Part shown: one piece after another, positions 1-5,820 of the stretch
How positions within the stretch are numbered: the stretch's first letter is position 1
Layout: each line of letters begins with the position of its first letter
Assembly: GCF_000735135.1 (NCBI RefSeq)
Contig: NZ_JPLZ01000002.1
Coordinates: forward strand, 350,317 to 414,316
Length of the DNA stretch: 64,000 nucleotides
Source of the DNA: Chryseobacterium sp. FH1
Lineage (GTDB): Bacteria > Bacteroidota > Bacteroidia > Flavobacteriales > Weeksellaceae
Direction of reading: 5' to 3'
Translations under genes and position numbers: made by a program
The notes under the pieces: model-generated
Databases searched by the model: none
Told to the model about the DNA's origin: nothing
Seen by the model: the letters and a program-made list of their open reading frames with translations, nothing else

Positions 1-720
1 GCGCCGGGAATTAGAAAATTGATCAGCATTGTGAATGAAATTGGAGACGTCATCGTCGTTGCTCCCAATTCTCCTCAAAGTGGGAAAGGCCACGCCATCA
101 CCATCAACTCCACTTTAAGCTTCGAAGAATTGAATCTTGATGGGCTTCAAAAAGATTTTTCTTGCTCCGGAACGCCTGTTGACTGTGTGAAAATGGCTTT
201 GGACAAGATTCTTCCGAGAAGACCAGATTTGGTGGTTTCAGGCATCAATCACGGTTCTAATTCTTCTATTAATGTCATCTATTCCGGAACAATGTCCGCC
301 GCGGTGGAAGCTGGCGTGGAAGGTTTGCCCGCGATTGGATTTTCTCTTGGCGATTTGAAATGGGAAGCAGACTTTGATCAGGCAGAAGATTTTATTAAGG
401 AAATTATACTTAAGACTTTGGAAAAGCCGATGCCAAAAGGTGTTGTCCTGAATGTCAACATTCCAAATCTTAAAAAAGAAGAGATCAAAGGGATTAAGAT
501 TTGCAAGCAAGCGAATGCCAAGTGGGAAGAAAGCTTTGACGAAAGAACCAATCCGCACGGAAAAAAATACTACTGGCTTTCTGGCTATTTCAACAATATG
601 GATGCGTCTGAAGATGCAGACGAAACAGCTCTGACAAACGGTTATGTCAGCATTGTTCCAGTGAAATTTGATATGACTGCTTACGAATATATGAACGAAC
701 TGAACGAGATTTATCAATAA
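1..720 (+). CDS. surE: 5'/3'-nucleotidase SurE (5' end outside the window)
   Basis: SurE removes phosphate from nucleoside 5'- and 3'-monophosphates in a metal-dependent reaction. The frame is open from base 1, and the first residues read APGIRKL, the segment that normally follows the N-terminal metal-binding NDDG. That motif and the start codon therefore lie to the left of the window; the TTG at 19 is not the start. Family signatures seen are PNSPQSGKGHAIT, the phosphate-binding loop with the QSG serine, and SGINHGSN, whose Asn completes the metal site. The 240 remaining codons cover nearly the whole of a roughly 255-residue protein. The regulator at 734 follows 13 bp later. Function is confident from the motifs. 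Confidence 0.93.
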   Translation, partial: APGIRKLISIVNEIGDVIVVAPNSPQSGKGHAITINSTLSFEELNLDGLQKDFSCSGTPVDCVKMALDKILPRRPDLVVSGINHGSNSSINVIYSGTMSAAVEAGVEGLPAIGFSLGDLKWEADFDQAEDFIKEIILKTLEKPMPKGVVLNVNIPNLKKEEIKGIKICKQANAKWEESFDERTNPHGKKYYWLSGYFNNMDASEDADETALTNGYVSIVPVKFDMTAYEYMNELNEIYQ

Positions 721-733
721 AAAATGAGGATGG

Positions 734-1303
734 ATGGAGTTTATGAAACAATTTCTTCGCACTAATAATATTCCGATCTCAGACGAAAACTGGAAATTAT
801 ATAGCGAGAAGAACGTTCGGAAAGAATACAAGAAGGGAGATCTGATCCTAAGAGAAGGCGAGGTAGAAAACTATCTGTCTTTTGTGGAAGATGGCACAGC
901 TAGATTGTTCTTTGTAAAACAAAATAGGGAGCTTACTACCAGATTTGTATTTAAATACCAATATCTCACATCCTATGATTCTTTTTTGCAAAGGTCGCCG
1001 TCCAGATGCAATGTAGAAGCGCTTACGGATCTGGTTGTTTGGCAGATCAATTATGACGATCTACAAGAAGTTTATACAAAATCCAGCCAAGGAAATCTGA
1101 TTGGAAGAGTAACTGTAGAATATATTTATTTAGCAAAATCAGATAAGGAATTCTCTTATCTAAGCGAATCTGCAGAAGAGCGATATTTGAAATTGATGAA
1201 GGAACATCCTGATCTTTTTCAACTGGTAGCATTGAAGCACATTGCCACATATCTAGGAGTTACACCACAAGCACTAAGTCGTATTAGAAGGAGAATTTCT
1301 TAA
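734..1303 (+). CDS. Crp/Fnr-family transcriptional regulator
   Basis: A 189-residue cyclic-nucleotide-binding-fold regulator. Residues about 25-120 form the beta-roll (GDLILREGEVENYLSFVEDG). The C-terminus has a short helix-turn-helix (HIATYLGVTPQALSRIRRR), as in the many flavobacterial Crp-like proteins that end just after the recognition helix. No ligand can be assigned. The start is ambiguous: ATG at 734 and ATG at 743 are both in frame behind purine-rich sequence (AGGATGGATGGAG). It begins 13 bp after surE and is probably co-transcribed with it. It ends just before a promoter/terminator region at 1337-1418. Confidence 0.85.
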   Translation: MEFMKQFLRTNNIPISDENWKLYSEKNVRKEYKKGDLILREGEVENYLSFVEDGTARLFFVKQNRELTTRFVFKYQYLTSYDSFLQRSPSRCNVEALTDLVVWQINYDDLQEVYTKSSQGNLIGRVTVEYIYLAKSDKEFSYLSESAEERYLKLMKEHPDLFQLVALKHIATYLGVTPQALSRIRRRIS

Positions 1304-1336
1304 CCGAGGTTCATTTTATTTGTTGTAAATAAAATT

Positions 1337-1344
1337 TACATTTG
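1337..1344 (+). promoter_or_regulatory. -7 box TACATTTG upstream of a terminator
   Basis: Exact match to the Bacteroidetes -7 consensus TAnnTTTG. Candidate upstream TTTG/TTG sequences at 1319-1325 are closer than the usual spacing, so the promoter is only moderately supported. A transcript starting near 1351 would meet the hairpin terminator at 1380-1418 after about 65 nt. Confidence 0.45.
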
Positions 1345-1379
1345 TACTTAGCATTCAGAATGTAAGTTCCGAATGACGA

Positions 1380-1418
1380 AAAAAAGTGTTCAGAGAGATC
1401 TGAATGCTTTTTTTATTA
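1380..1418 (+). terminator. Rho-independent terminator before the methyltransferase
   Basis: A run of A, then GTGTTCAGA, a GAGA loop, TCTGAATGC and seven T. The stem pairs throughout with two G-U wobbles and extends into the A/T runs, so it may act in both directions. TCTGAATGC is also perfectly complementary to GCATTCAGA at 1351-1359, giving a competing stem. Confidence 0.7.
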
Positions 1419-1422
1419 ATAT

Positions 1423-1430
1423 TATCTTTG
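1423..1430 (+). promoter_or_regulatory. -7 box TATCTTTG of the methyltransferase gene
   Basis: Exact TAnnTTTG match 17 bp upstream of ATG 1448, directly after the terminator. It implies an mRNA start near 1437 and supports 1448 as the start codon. No TTG is seen at the -33 position. Confidence 0.55.
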
Positions 1431-1447
1431 CGATAAGTTTTTTTTCT

Positions 1448-2137
1448 ATGACCGATCTACCAGGAATTGCCATCAAAAATTTTCACGAGAAAACCAGCCG
1501 AGGCAAACTTTATGTTCACGATACATTTGGACCACGGGTAGAAATGCCGATTTCCATCTATTTCCGAAACGAAAAACAAATGCCGACTCTGGAGAAAAAA
1601 GCTCTGAATCTTTGCCAAGGAAAAACTTTGGATATTGGCGCGGGTGCAGGAAGTCACGCTCTGGTTCTTCAAAGTAGAAATCAGGAAGTTGTGGGGTTGG
1701 AAATTTCACAAACCGCTTGCGAAGTGATGAAAAACCGAGGTCTGAAAAATGTGCTTTGCGAAGATATTTTCAAATTAGACAATGAAAAGTTTGATACGCT
1801 TTTGCTTTTGATGAATGGTATTGGACTTTGTGGTGATTTGGCCGGATTCAGAAAATTCCTCAAAAAAGCAGAAACTTTACTTAATGAAAATGGAATTTTG
1901 ATTTTCGATTCTTCGGACATTAATTATATGTACGAGGATGAGATATTTCCAACGGATCATTATTATGGCGAAGTTTTTTGCTTATACGAATATCAAAAAC
2001 AAGTTACAGATTGGTTCAAATGGCTTTATCTGGATCGTGATACCTTAGAGAAAATTGCTTCGGAAGAAGGTTGGATCTCGGAATTGATTTACACAGATGA
2101 AAATGACCAGTATCTTGTAAAATTATCCAAAAAATAA
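1448..2137 (+). CDS. class I SAM-dependent methyltransferase
   Basis: A 229-residue Rossmann-fold methyltransferase. Motif I is LDIGAGAGSHALVLQ, followed by an acidic strand end (GLEISQTACEVM) and the motif II/III region (DTLLLLMNGIGLCG). The substrate cannot be read from the sequence. An in-frame ATG at 1373 would add 25 residues, but that stretch consists of a terminator hairpin and a promoter box, so ATG 1448 is chosen. The gene looks monocistronic: it has its own promoter at 1423-1430 and a terminator at 2139-2163. Confidence 0.85.
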   Translation: MTDLPGIAIKNFHEKTSRGKLYVHDTFGPRVEMPISIYFRNEKQMPTLEKKALNLCQGKTLDIGAGAGSHALVLQSRNQEVVGLEISQTACEVMKNRGLKNVLCEDIFKLDNEKFDTLLLLMNGIGLCGDLAGFRKFLKKAETLLNENGILIFDSSDINYMYEDEIFPTDHYYGEVFCLYEYQKQVTDWFKWLYLDRDTLEKIASEEGWISELIYTDENDQYLVKLSKK

Positions 2138-2138
2138 G

Positions 2139-2163
2139 TAAACCGCCTAATTGAGGCGGTTTA
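2139..2163 (+). terminator. Rho-independent terminator of the methyltransferase
   Basis: Perfect stem TAAACCGCCT / AGGCGGTTTA with an AATTG loop, followed by T-rich sequence (TATTTTA). It sits 2 bp after the stop codon. Confidence 0.8.
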
Positions 2164-2214
2164 TATTTTATGTACTTTAAGAAACTTTTATCTCTAAAGG
2201 CTAATTTCTAACAT

Positions 2215-2721
2215 CTAGTTAAAAGCATTATCATAAGCCATCGATGAAAAATCAATTTTCAACATCGCTTGCGAATCAATAGGATTTCCATTGCATTTAG
2301 CTGGCTTCCAAGTTTTGTTTACTTTTTTTGCCGCTTCTTTTAAATCGTTAAGAAAAGCTTCACTGTTTGCTACTTTTGGTCCAGCTTCCAATTTTGATAA
2401 TACGCCATCTTTTGTAATATCCATTTTCACAAAAAACAATCCGTTGATGACGTAGGTTTTCCAATTTACGTTTTGCATCAATTTTTCTTTCAATTCCTTG
2501 ATGTATGCCTCTGCACCACCAGGATATCTCAAACTTTTGAATTTTGCTGGGTCGCAATTATCATCTTTAAGTTGATAAATACCTCTCACATTGTAAGCAA
2601 CAGAACTTAGAGATGCATCATTCATAGGGATATCGATATTCATCATATCTTCAACATCACTGTTTTGTGCGAAAGCAAATGAACTTATTAATAAACTAAA
2701 GGAAAGTAATAATGATTTCAT
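2215..2721 (-). CDS. secreted protein with a TonB C-terminal-like domain
   Basis: A 168-residue protein with a cleavable signal peptide (hydrophobic residues 3-17, cut after AFA|Q). After about 50 unknown residues comes a stretch resembling the TonB C-terminal fold: YPGGAEAYIKEL, then FFVKMDITKDGVLSKLEAG, then WKPAKCNGNPIDSQAMLKIDF. True TonB has an N-terminal membrane anchor and a Pro-rich linker; both are missing here, so it is unlikely to be an energy transducer by itself. Such lone domains are common in Bacteroidetes and their role is unknown. No neighbour suggests a function. Confidence 0.65.
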   Translation of the reverse strand: MKSLLLSFSLLISSFAFAQNSDVEDMMNIDIPMNDASLSSVAYNVRGIYQLKDDNCDPAKFKSLRYPGGAEAYIKELKEKLMQNVNWKTYVINGLFFVKMDITKDGVLSKLEAGPKVANSEAFLNDLKEAAKKVNKTWKPAKCNGNPIDSQAMLKIDFSSMAYDNAFN

Positions 2722-2786
2722 AGATTTTGATTTTGAAAAATTATGAAAGAAATTTTATGCCAAAACATTTTCTGATTAGCAACAAA

Positions 2787-3986
2787 TTACAAAACCTCGA
2801 TCTGATTTTTCAATAGATCTTCAAACTCATCTCTTTTTCTGATGAGGTGCGCTTTTCCATCCAAAAACATCACTTCGGCAGGCTTTAATCTGGAATTGAA
2901 ATTTGAACTCATCTCAAAACCATAAGCGCCCGCATTTCTGAAAACTAAAACATCGCCTTCTCTCACCTCATTTATTTTTCTGTCCCAAGCGAAAGTGTCT
3001 GTTTCACAGATGTTTCCGACAACGGTATAAATTCTTTCCGCACCTTTTGGATTCGATAGATTTTCGATAATGTGATAAGAATCGTAGAACATCGGACGAA
3101 TCAAATGGTTGAAACCAGAATTCACGCCCACGAAAACTGTCGCCGTTGTTTGTTTGATGACATTCGATTTTACCAAGAAATGACCGCTGTCACTCACAAG
3201 GAATTTCCCTGGCTCAAACCAAAGTTGGAATTTCTTCCCAGATTCTTCCTCGTATTTTTTGATGGAAGCATTTACTTTTTTCCCAAGAGATTTCACATCT
3301 GTTTCGATGTCACCTTCTTGATAAGGCACTTTGAAACCGCTTCCCATATCCAGATATTTCAAATTCGGGAAATGTTCTGCCAATTCAAACATAATTTCAA
3401 GACCTTGGATGAAAACATCTGGGTCTTTGATTTCACTTCCTGTGTGCATATGAAGACCTTCCACATTCAGATTGGTAGATTTCATAACACGTTCGATGTG
3501 ACGCATTTGGTGAATCGAAATTCCGAATTTGGAATCAATATGTCCAGTCGAAATCTTATGATTTCCACCAGCATAAATGTGTGGATTGATTCTCACAAAA
3601 ATCGGATAAGAACCACCGAATTTGTTTCCAAATTGCTCAAGAATCGAAATGTTATCGATGTTGATATGAACTTTATGAGACATTGCTTCCTCAATTTCAG
3701 CAAGGTCAACACAGTTTGGTGTAAAAAGAATTCGTTCGCTGGAGAAACCAGCTTTCAAGCCCAATTTCACCTCGTTGATAGAAACGCAATCCAAAGATGC
3801 GCCTAGTTTTTCTACGTACTTCAGGATATTGATGTTGGTCAAAGCCTTGGCAGCGTAGAAAAAACGCGTGGTCTTCGAGAAAGAAGATGTCAGCTTTTTA
3901 TACTGCTCGCTGATGGAATTAACGTCATAAACATACACGGGCGTCCCGAATTCTTTTGCTATACTTAGCAAGTCCTGATTGGTCAT
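2787..3986 (-). CDS. lysA: diaminopimelate decarboxylase
   Basis: Catalyses the last step of lysine synthesis, meso-diaminopimelate to L-lysine plus CO2, using PLP. The protein has 399 residues, a normal length. Visible features: FFYAAKAL with the PLP lysine at residue 47, HTGSEI at 181-186, the phosphate-binding glycines in DMGSGFKVP, EPGKF at 258-262, and the active-site CETD at 327-330. The start MTNQDLLSIAKEFGTPVYVYD fits the family. The gene has no obvious promoter of its own. About 20 bp upstream lies a terminator preceded by a lysine-rich mini-ORF and a strong promoter, suggesting attenuation or read-through control. Confidence 0.95.
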   Translation of the reverse strand: MTNQDLLSIAKEFGTPVYVYDVNSISEQYKKLTSSFSKTTRFFYAAKALTNINILKYVEKLGASLDCVSINEVKLGLKAGFSSERILFTPNCVDLAEIEEAMSHKVHINIDNISILEQFGNKFGGSYPIFVRINPHIYAGGNHKISTGHIDSKFGISIHQMRHIERVMKSTNLNVEGLHMHTGSEIKDPDVFIQGLEIMFELAEHFPNLKYLDMGSGFKVPYQEGDIETDVKSLGKKVNASIKKYEEESGKKFQLWFEPGKFLVSDSGHFLVKSNVIKQTTATVFVGVNSGFNHLIRPMFYDSYHIIENLSNPKGAERIYTVVGNICETDTFAWDRKINEVREGDVLVFRNAGAYGFEMSSNFNSRLKPAEVMFLDGKAHLIRKRDEFEDLLKNQIEVL

Positions 3987-4002
3987 AATCGTAGATTTTT
4001 AA

Positions 4003-4038
4003 AAATAAAAAGGCAGATTCTTATATAAAGAGTCTGCC
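4003..4038 (-). terminator. terminator between the mini-ORF and lysA
   Basis: Read on the minus strand: GGCAGACTCT, a TTATATA loop, AGAATCTGCC (one wobble), then TTTTTATTTTT. It stops transcripts heading into lysA. Its 5' arm (4029-4037) is complementary to GGAGCTGT at 4095-4102 (8 pairs, one bulged A), a possible antiterminator. Confidence 0.8.
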
Positions 4039-4154
4039 GCAATAGATATCTTATGCACGCAACTCATTATACATTCCAAACCTTAGAGAACCTTACAGCT
4101 CCCTTTTTACCGATTTTGCTTTGTTTAAAATATTGCATTGCTTGTTGTTAAAAT
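4005..4154 (-). ncRNA. candidate leader or small RNA upstream of lysA
   Basis: Bounded by a strong promoter and an intrinsic terminator, giving a transcript of about 150 nt. A closing stem is visible: GCAAT (4137-4141) with ATTGC (4039-4043), and ATAT (4130-4133) with ATAT (4046-4049). It abuts the terminator hairpin and would enclose the mini-ORF start codon. It could be the attenuator leader of lysA, a small mRNA, or an independent RNA such as a 6S-like RNA. No family was recognised with certainty. Confidence 0.5.
4067..4138 (-). CDS. lysine-rich 23-residue mini-ORF (possible leader peptide)
   Basis: ATG, 22 further sense codons, then tandem stops TAA TGA. Lysine occupies codons 5, 8, 11, 12 and 19, and the peptide is strongly basic (ends VWNV). 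It starts about 17 nt after the predicted transcript start and ends about 28 nt before the terminator, so it fills the transcribed unit. The position before lysA and the 5 of 23 lysine codons suggest an attenuation leader peptide. A small basic structural protein is the alternative. Translation is unproven. Confidence 0.45.
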   Translation of the reverse strand: MQYFKQSKIGKKGAVRFSKVWNV

Positions 4155-4160
4155 TTTTCG

Positions 4161-4191
4161 CAAAATTAGAGTTTATCTGTAAATCTCGCAA
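4161..4191 (-). promoter_or_regulatory. promoter TTG-N20-TAATTTTG of the lysA leader
   Basis: On the minus strand, TTG (4189-4191) lies exactly 20 bp before TAATTTTG (4161-4168), a near-ideal Bacteroidetes promoter. Start expected near 4154. The -33 part lies in a sequence repeated at 5231-5268; that copy lacks the -7 box. Confidence 0.75.
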
Positions 4192-4213
4192 TTTTTGGAT
4201 TGATTTTTATTTT
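4176..4213. repeat. direct repeat, copy 1
   Basis: A 38-bp stretch beginning TCTGTAAATCTCGCAATTTT. It recurs at 5231-5268 with one substitution and two 1-bp indels. The two copies flank the unknown gene at 4238-5158 together with the exonuclease-tail fossil. Confidence 0.8.
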
Positions 4214-4237
4214 CGAAGAACATTTTAAATGTAGGTA

Positions 4238-5158
4238 TTATAAGTTGTTATCTATTCCGACATACTTTTCAAGACACTTTATTCCAAATTCAGTTAATTC
4301 CTCATCAATATTTAAGACTTTTCGAACTTGTAATTTATATACTCTTATATCCGAACGTCTTATAGAACGATATAATTTATCGTATCTTTTAGCTTTTATA
4401 AAATATTTAAAATGCCTATACTCAAAAGCATATGAAATTTCTTCAAACAATTTCATTAATTCAAAATCTAATTTAATTTGAGAATTAGCGTATGGTTCTG
4501 AAATGTTTTCGATTATCGTTCTATTTAATAATTTATTTGACCAATTTTCATTGATGTTGTATAATGCGAGATTAAAGAATGGCTCATCATCTATTTTTTG
4601 CGTTTGTGATAACTCTTTGAAAAATTCTTCAAGATTTATTTGGTTTTTGAAGTAATATATCCTTTTTAGTGCGGCAATTCTAATTTCAAAATTTTCTTCA
4701 TTTTGAATAATGTATTTTAAAAATTCATAAAAAAGAATATCTCTGCTTTCAGATAAACGTTTTATAAAATCTACATCTTGAATCCTATTAAACTCTAAAA
4801 TTATTAAATCAGTATTAATCTTAATTTTAAATATTTCTAAAGAATCAATACTTGCAATAGTTTGATTTTTCCAAATTTTTTCATCAATTAAATTATTATT
4901 GTATGAATGCGATTCTTTTGTACATTCTGGGTTTATAGAAAAGGCTTTTTTTAGGCAACTCAATCCCAAAAGATAATACTCTATATTTTTCTTGACAAGT
5001 TGTGTGAGCCATTCTCCAACGCTTAACCAAGTATTGTAGTCTTCTGGATTAGATTCTATGGTTTTTATGAACAGTGAGATACCAAATTGATTTCCCATTT
5101 GATTATTACTACCTATTAATGTTCCGGCTATGTAATAATTAAAGTTGGATTGATTCAT
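4238..5158 (-). CDS. unknown 306-residue protein in an AT-rich patch
   Basis: Not recognised. The protein is rich in Ile, Asn, Lys and Glu, has no signal peptide or clear membrane segment, and looks largely helical. It opens MNQSNFNYYIAGTLIGS and has an early segment NPEDYNTWLSVGEWLTQL. ATG 5158 is preferred over the TTG at 5203, because the upstream residues lie in a fossil of the exonuclease 3' end. Base composition is clearly more AT-rich than its neighbours. The style (soluble, AT-rich, variable site) resembles orphan immunity or contingency genes, but no toxin is nearby and this is only a guess. Confidence 0.6.
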   Translation of the reverse strand: MNQSNFNYYIAGTLIGSNNQMGNQFGISLFIKTIESNPEDYNTWLSVGEWLTQLVKKNIEYYLLGLSCLKKAFSINPECTKESHSYNNNLIDEKIWKNQTIASIDSLEIFKIKINTDLIILEFNRIQDVDFIKRLSESRDILFYEFLKYIIQNEENFEIRIAALKRIYYFKNQINLEEFFKELSQTQKIDDEPFFNLALYNINENWSNKLLNRTIIENISEPYANSQIKLDFELMKLFEEISYAFEYRHFKYFIKAKRYDKLYRSIRRSDIRVYKLQVRKVLNIDEELTEFGIKCLEKYVGIDNNL

Positions 5159-5167
5159 AATATCAAT

Positions 5168-5238
5168 TTTATTTTTCGGGAAGTGGAGAAACCTCAAACT
5201 CATTCCTCAAAAGCGCCAACTGCAAGTCATTCTGTAAA
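5168..5238 (-). pseudogene. fossil 3' end of an exonuclease gene homologue
   Basis: Read on the minus strand, the segment encodes QNDLQLALLRNEFEV, then SPLPEK and a stop. It matches the last 22 codons of the intact exonuclease (5821-7050), whose tail is VLELPKS. In the first 15 codons the three nucleotide differences are all synonymous (GAC/GAT, GCG/GCA, AGG/CGG), as expected of sequence that evolved inside a working gene. It stops abruptly at the repeat beginning at 5231 and ends 9 bp before ATG 5158. Confidence 0.8.
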
Positions 5239-5268
5239 ACTCGCAATTTTGGATTGGATTTTTATTTG
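5231..5268. repeat. direct repeat, copy 2
   Basis: Partner of 4176-4213. It runs straight into the exonuclease fossil. The joint falls at TTT(G/A)CAGA, shared by the intact exonuclease gene, the other repeat copy and this copy, so microhomology-mediated recombination is plausible. Confidence 0.8.
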
Positions 5269-5298
5269 TTGGATGGTGAAAATCAAAGTGGTCTTTTA

Positions 5299-5802
5299 CT
5301 ATTGCTTGTTTAATTGATACAGATTTTCCAAAAATTTAATTTTATCTTCTTCACTCCAAAGTTTTGAATAAACAAGGAGATTAAGAAAATTGTTTTTTGA
5401 TGTTCCAAACAAAAAGACATTATCTAATTTTCCATCATTGTATTTCCATATGATATATTCCAATTTAGAATCTTCTTTTAATTTTTTAGTCTTGGCTTTT
5501 GTTTCTTTTCTGTAATCAGAGTCCCATTTATAAAACTCCTTAACATTTTCATAGCTTGTATTTTCATCCTTAAAAAAAGGATAAGCTCTTTGTGGATTTT
5601 GAGCAATAGCAATTATGACTCCATCTGAATTTTGCAGATAAGTTTGTCCCGAATCTTTCACAGTATTTAATTGTTTCCAATCACCCGGGATTTTTACTTC
5701 ATCTGTATTTGTTTTTACATTTGAATATTTTAAATCATCCTGGCAAAAGATCAAACTTGGGACAAACAAAACGATTAGAAAAAAAAGATTGATTCTTTTC
5801 AT
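5299..5802 (-). CDS. small exported protein of unknown function
   Basis: A 167-residue protein with an N-terminal signal peptide (MKRINLFFLIVLFVPSLIFC|Q). The Cys is preceded by Phe, so it does not make a good lipobox; type I cleavage is more likely. The mature part is Lys/Asp/Asn-rich, with GDWKQLNTVKDSGQTYLQNSDG and a C-terminal Trp-containing helix. No family recognised. It starts 18 bp after the exonuclease stop, so it is probably transcribed from that gene's promoter. It is AT-rich like the unknown gene at 4238. Confidence 0.65.
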   Translation of the reverse strand: MKRINLFFLIVLFVPSLIFCQDDLKYSNVKTNTDEVKIPGDWKQLNTVKDSGQTYLQNSDGVIIAIAQNPQRAYPFFKDENTSYENVKEFYKWDSDYRKETKAKTKKLKEDSKLEYIIWKYNDGKLDNVFLFGTSKNNFLNLLVYSKLWSEEDKIKFLENLYQLNKQ

Positions 5803-5820
5803 AAATTATTAGGTATTAAA

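Noticed and set aside
1373-1447. Longer N-terminus of the methyltransferase
   Set aside because: The added codons are a terminator hairpin and a -7 box.
3072-3806. 244-residue plus-strand frame over lysA
   Set aside because: Antisense shadow of a clearly conserved gene.
4005-4154. Signal recognition particle RNA or tmRNA
   Set aside because: The GGAAGGAAGCA-type SRP loop and a tmRNA tRNA-like end are absent.
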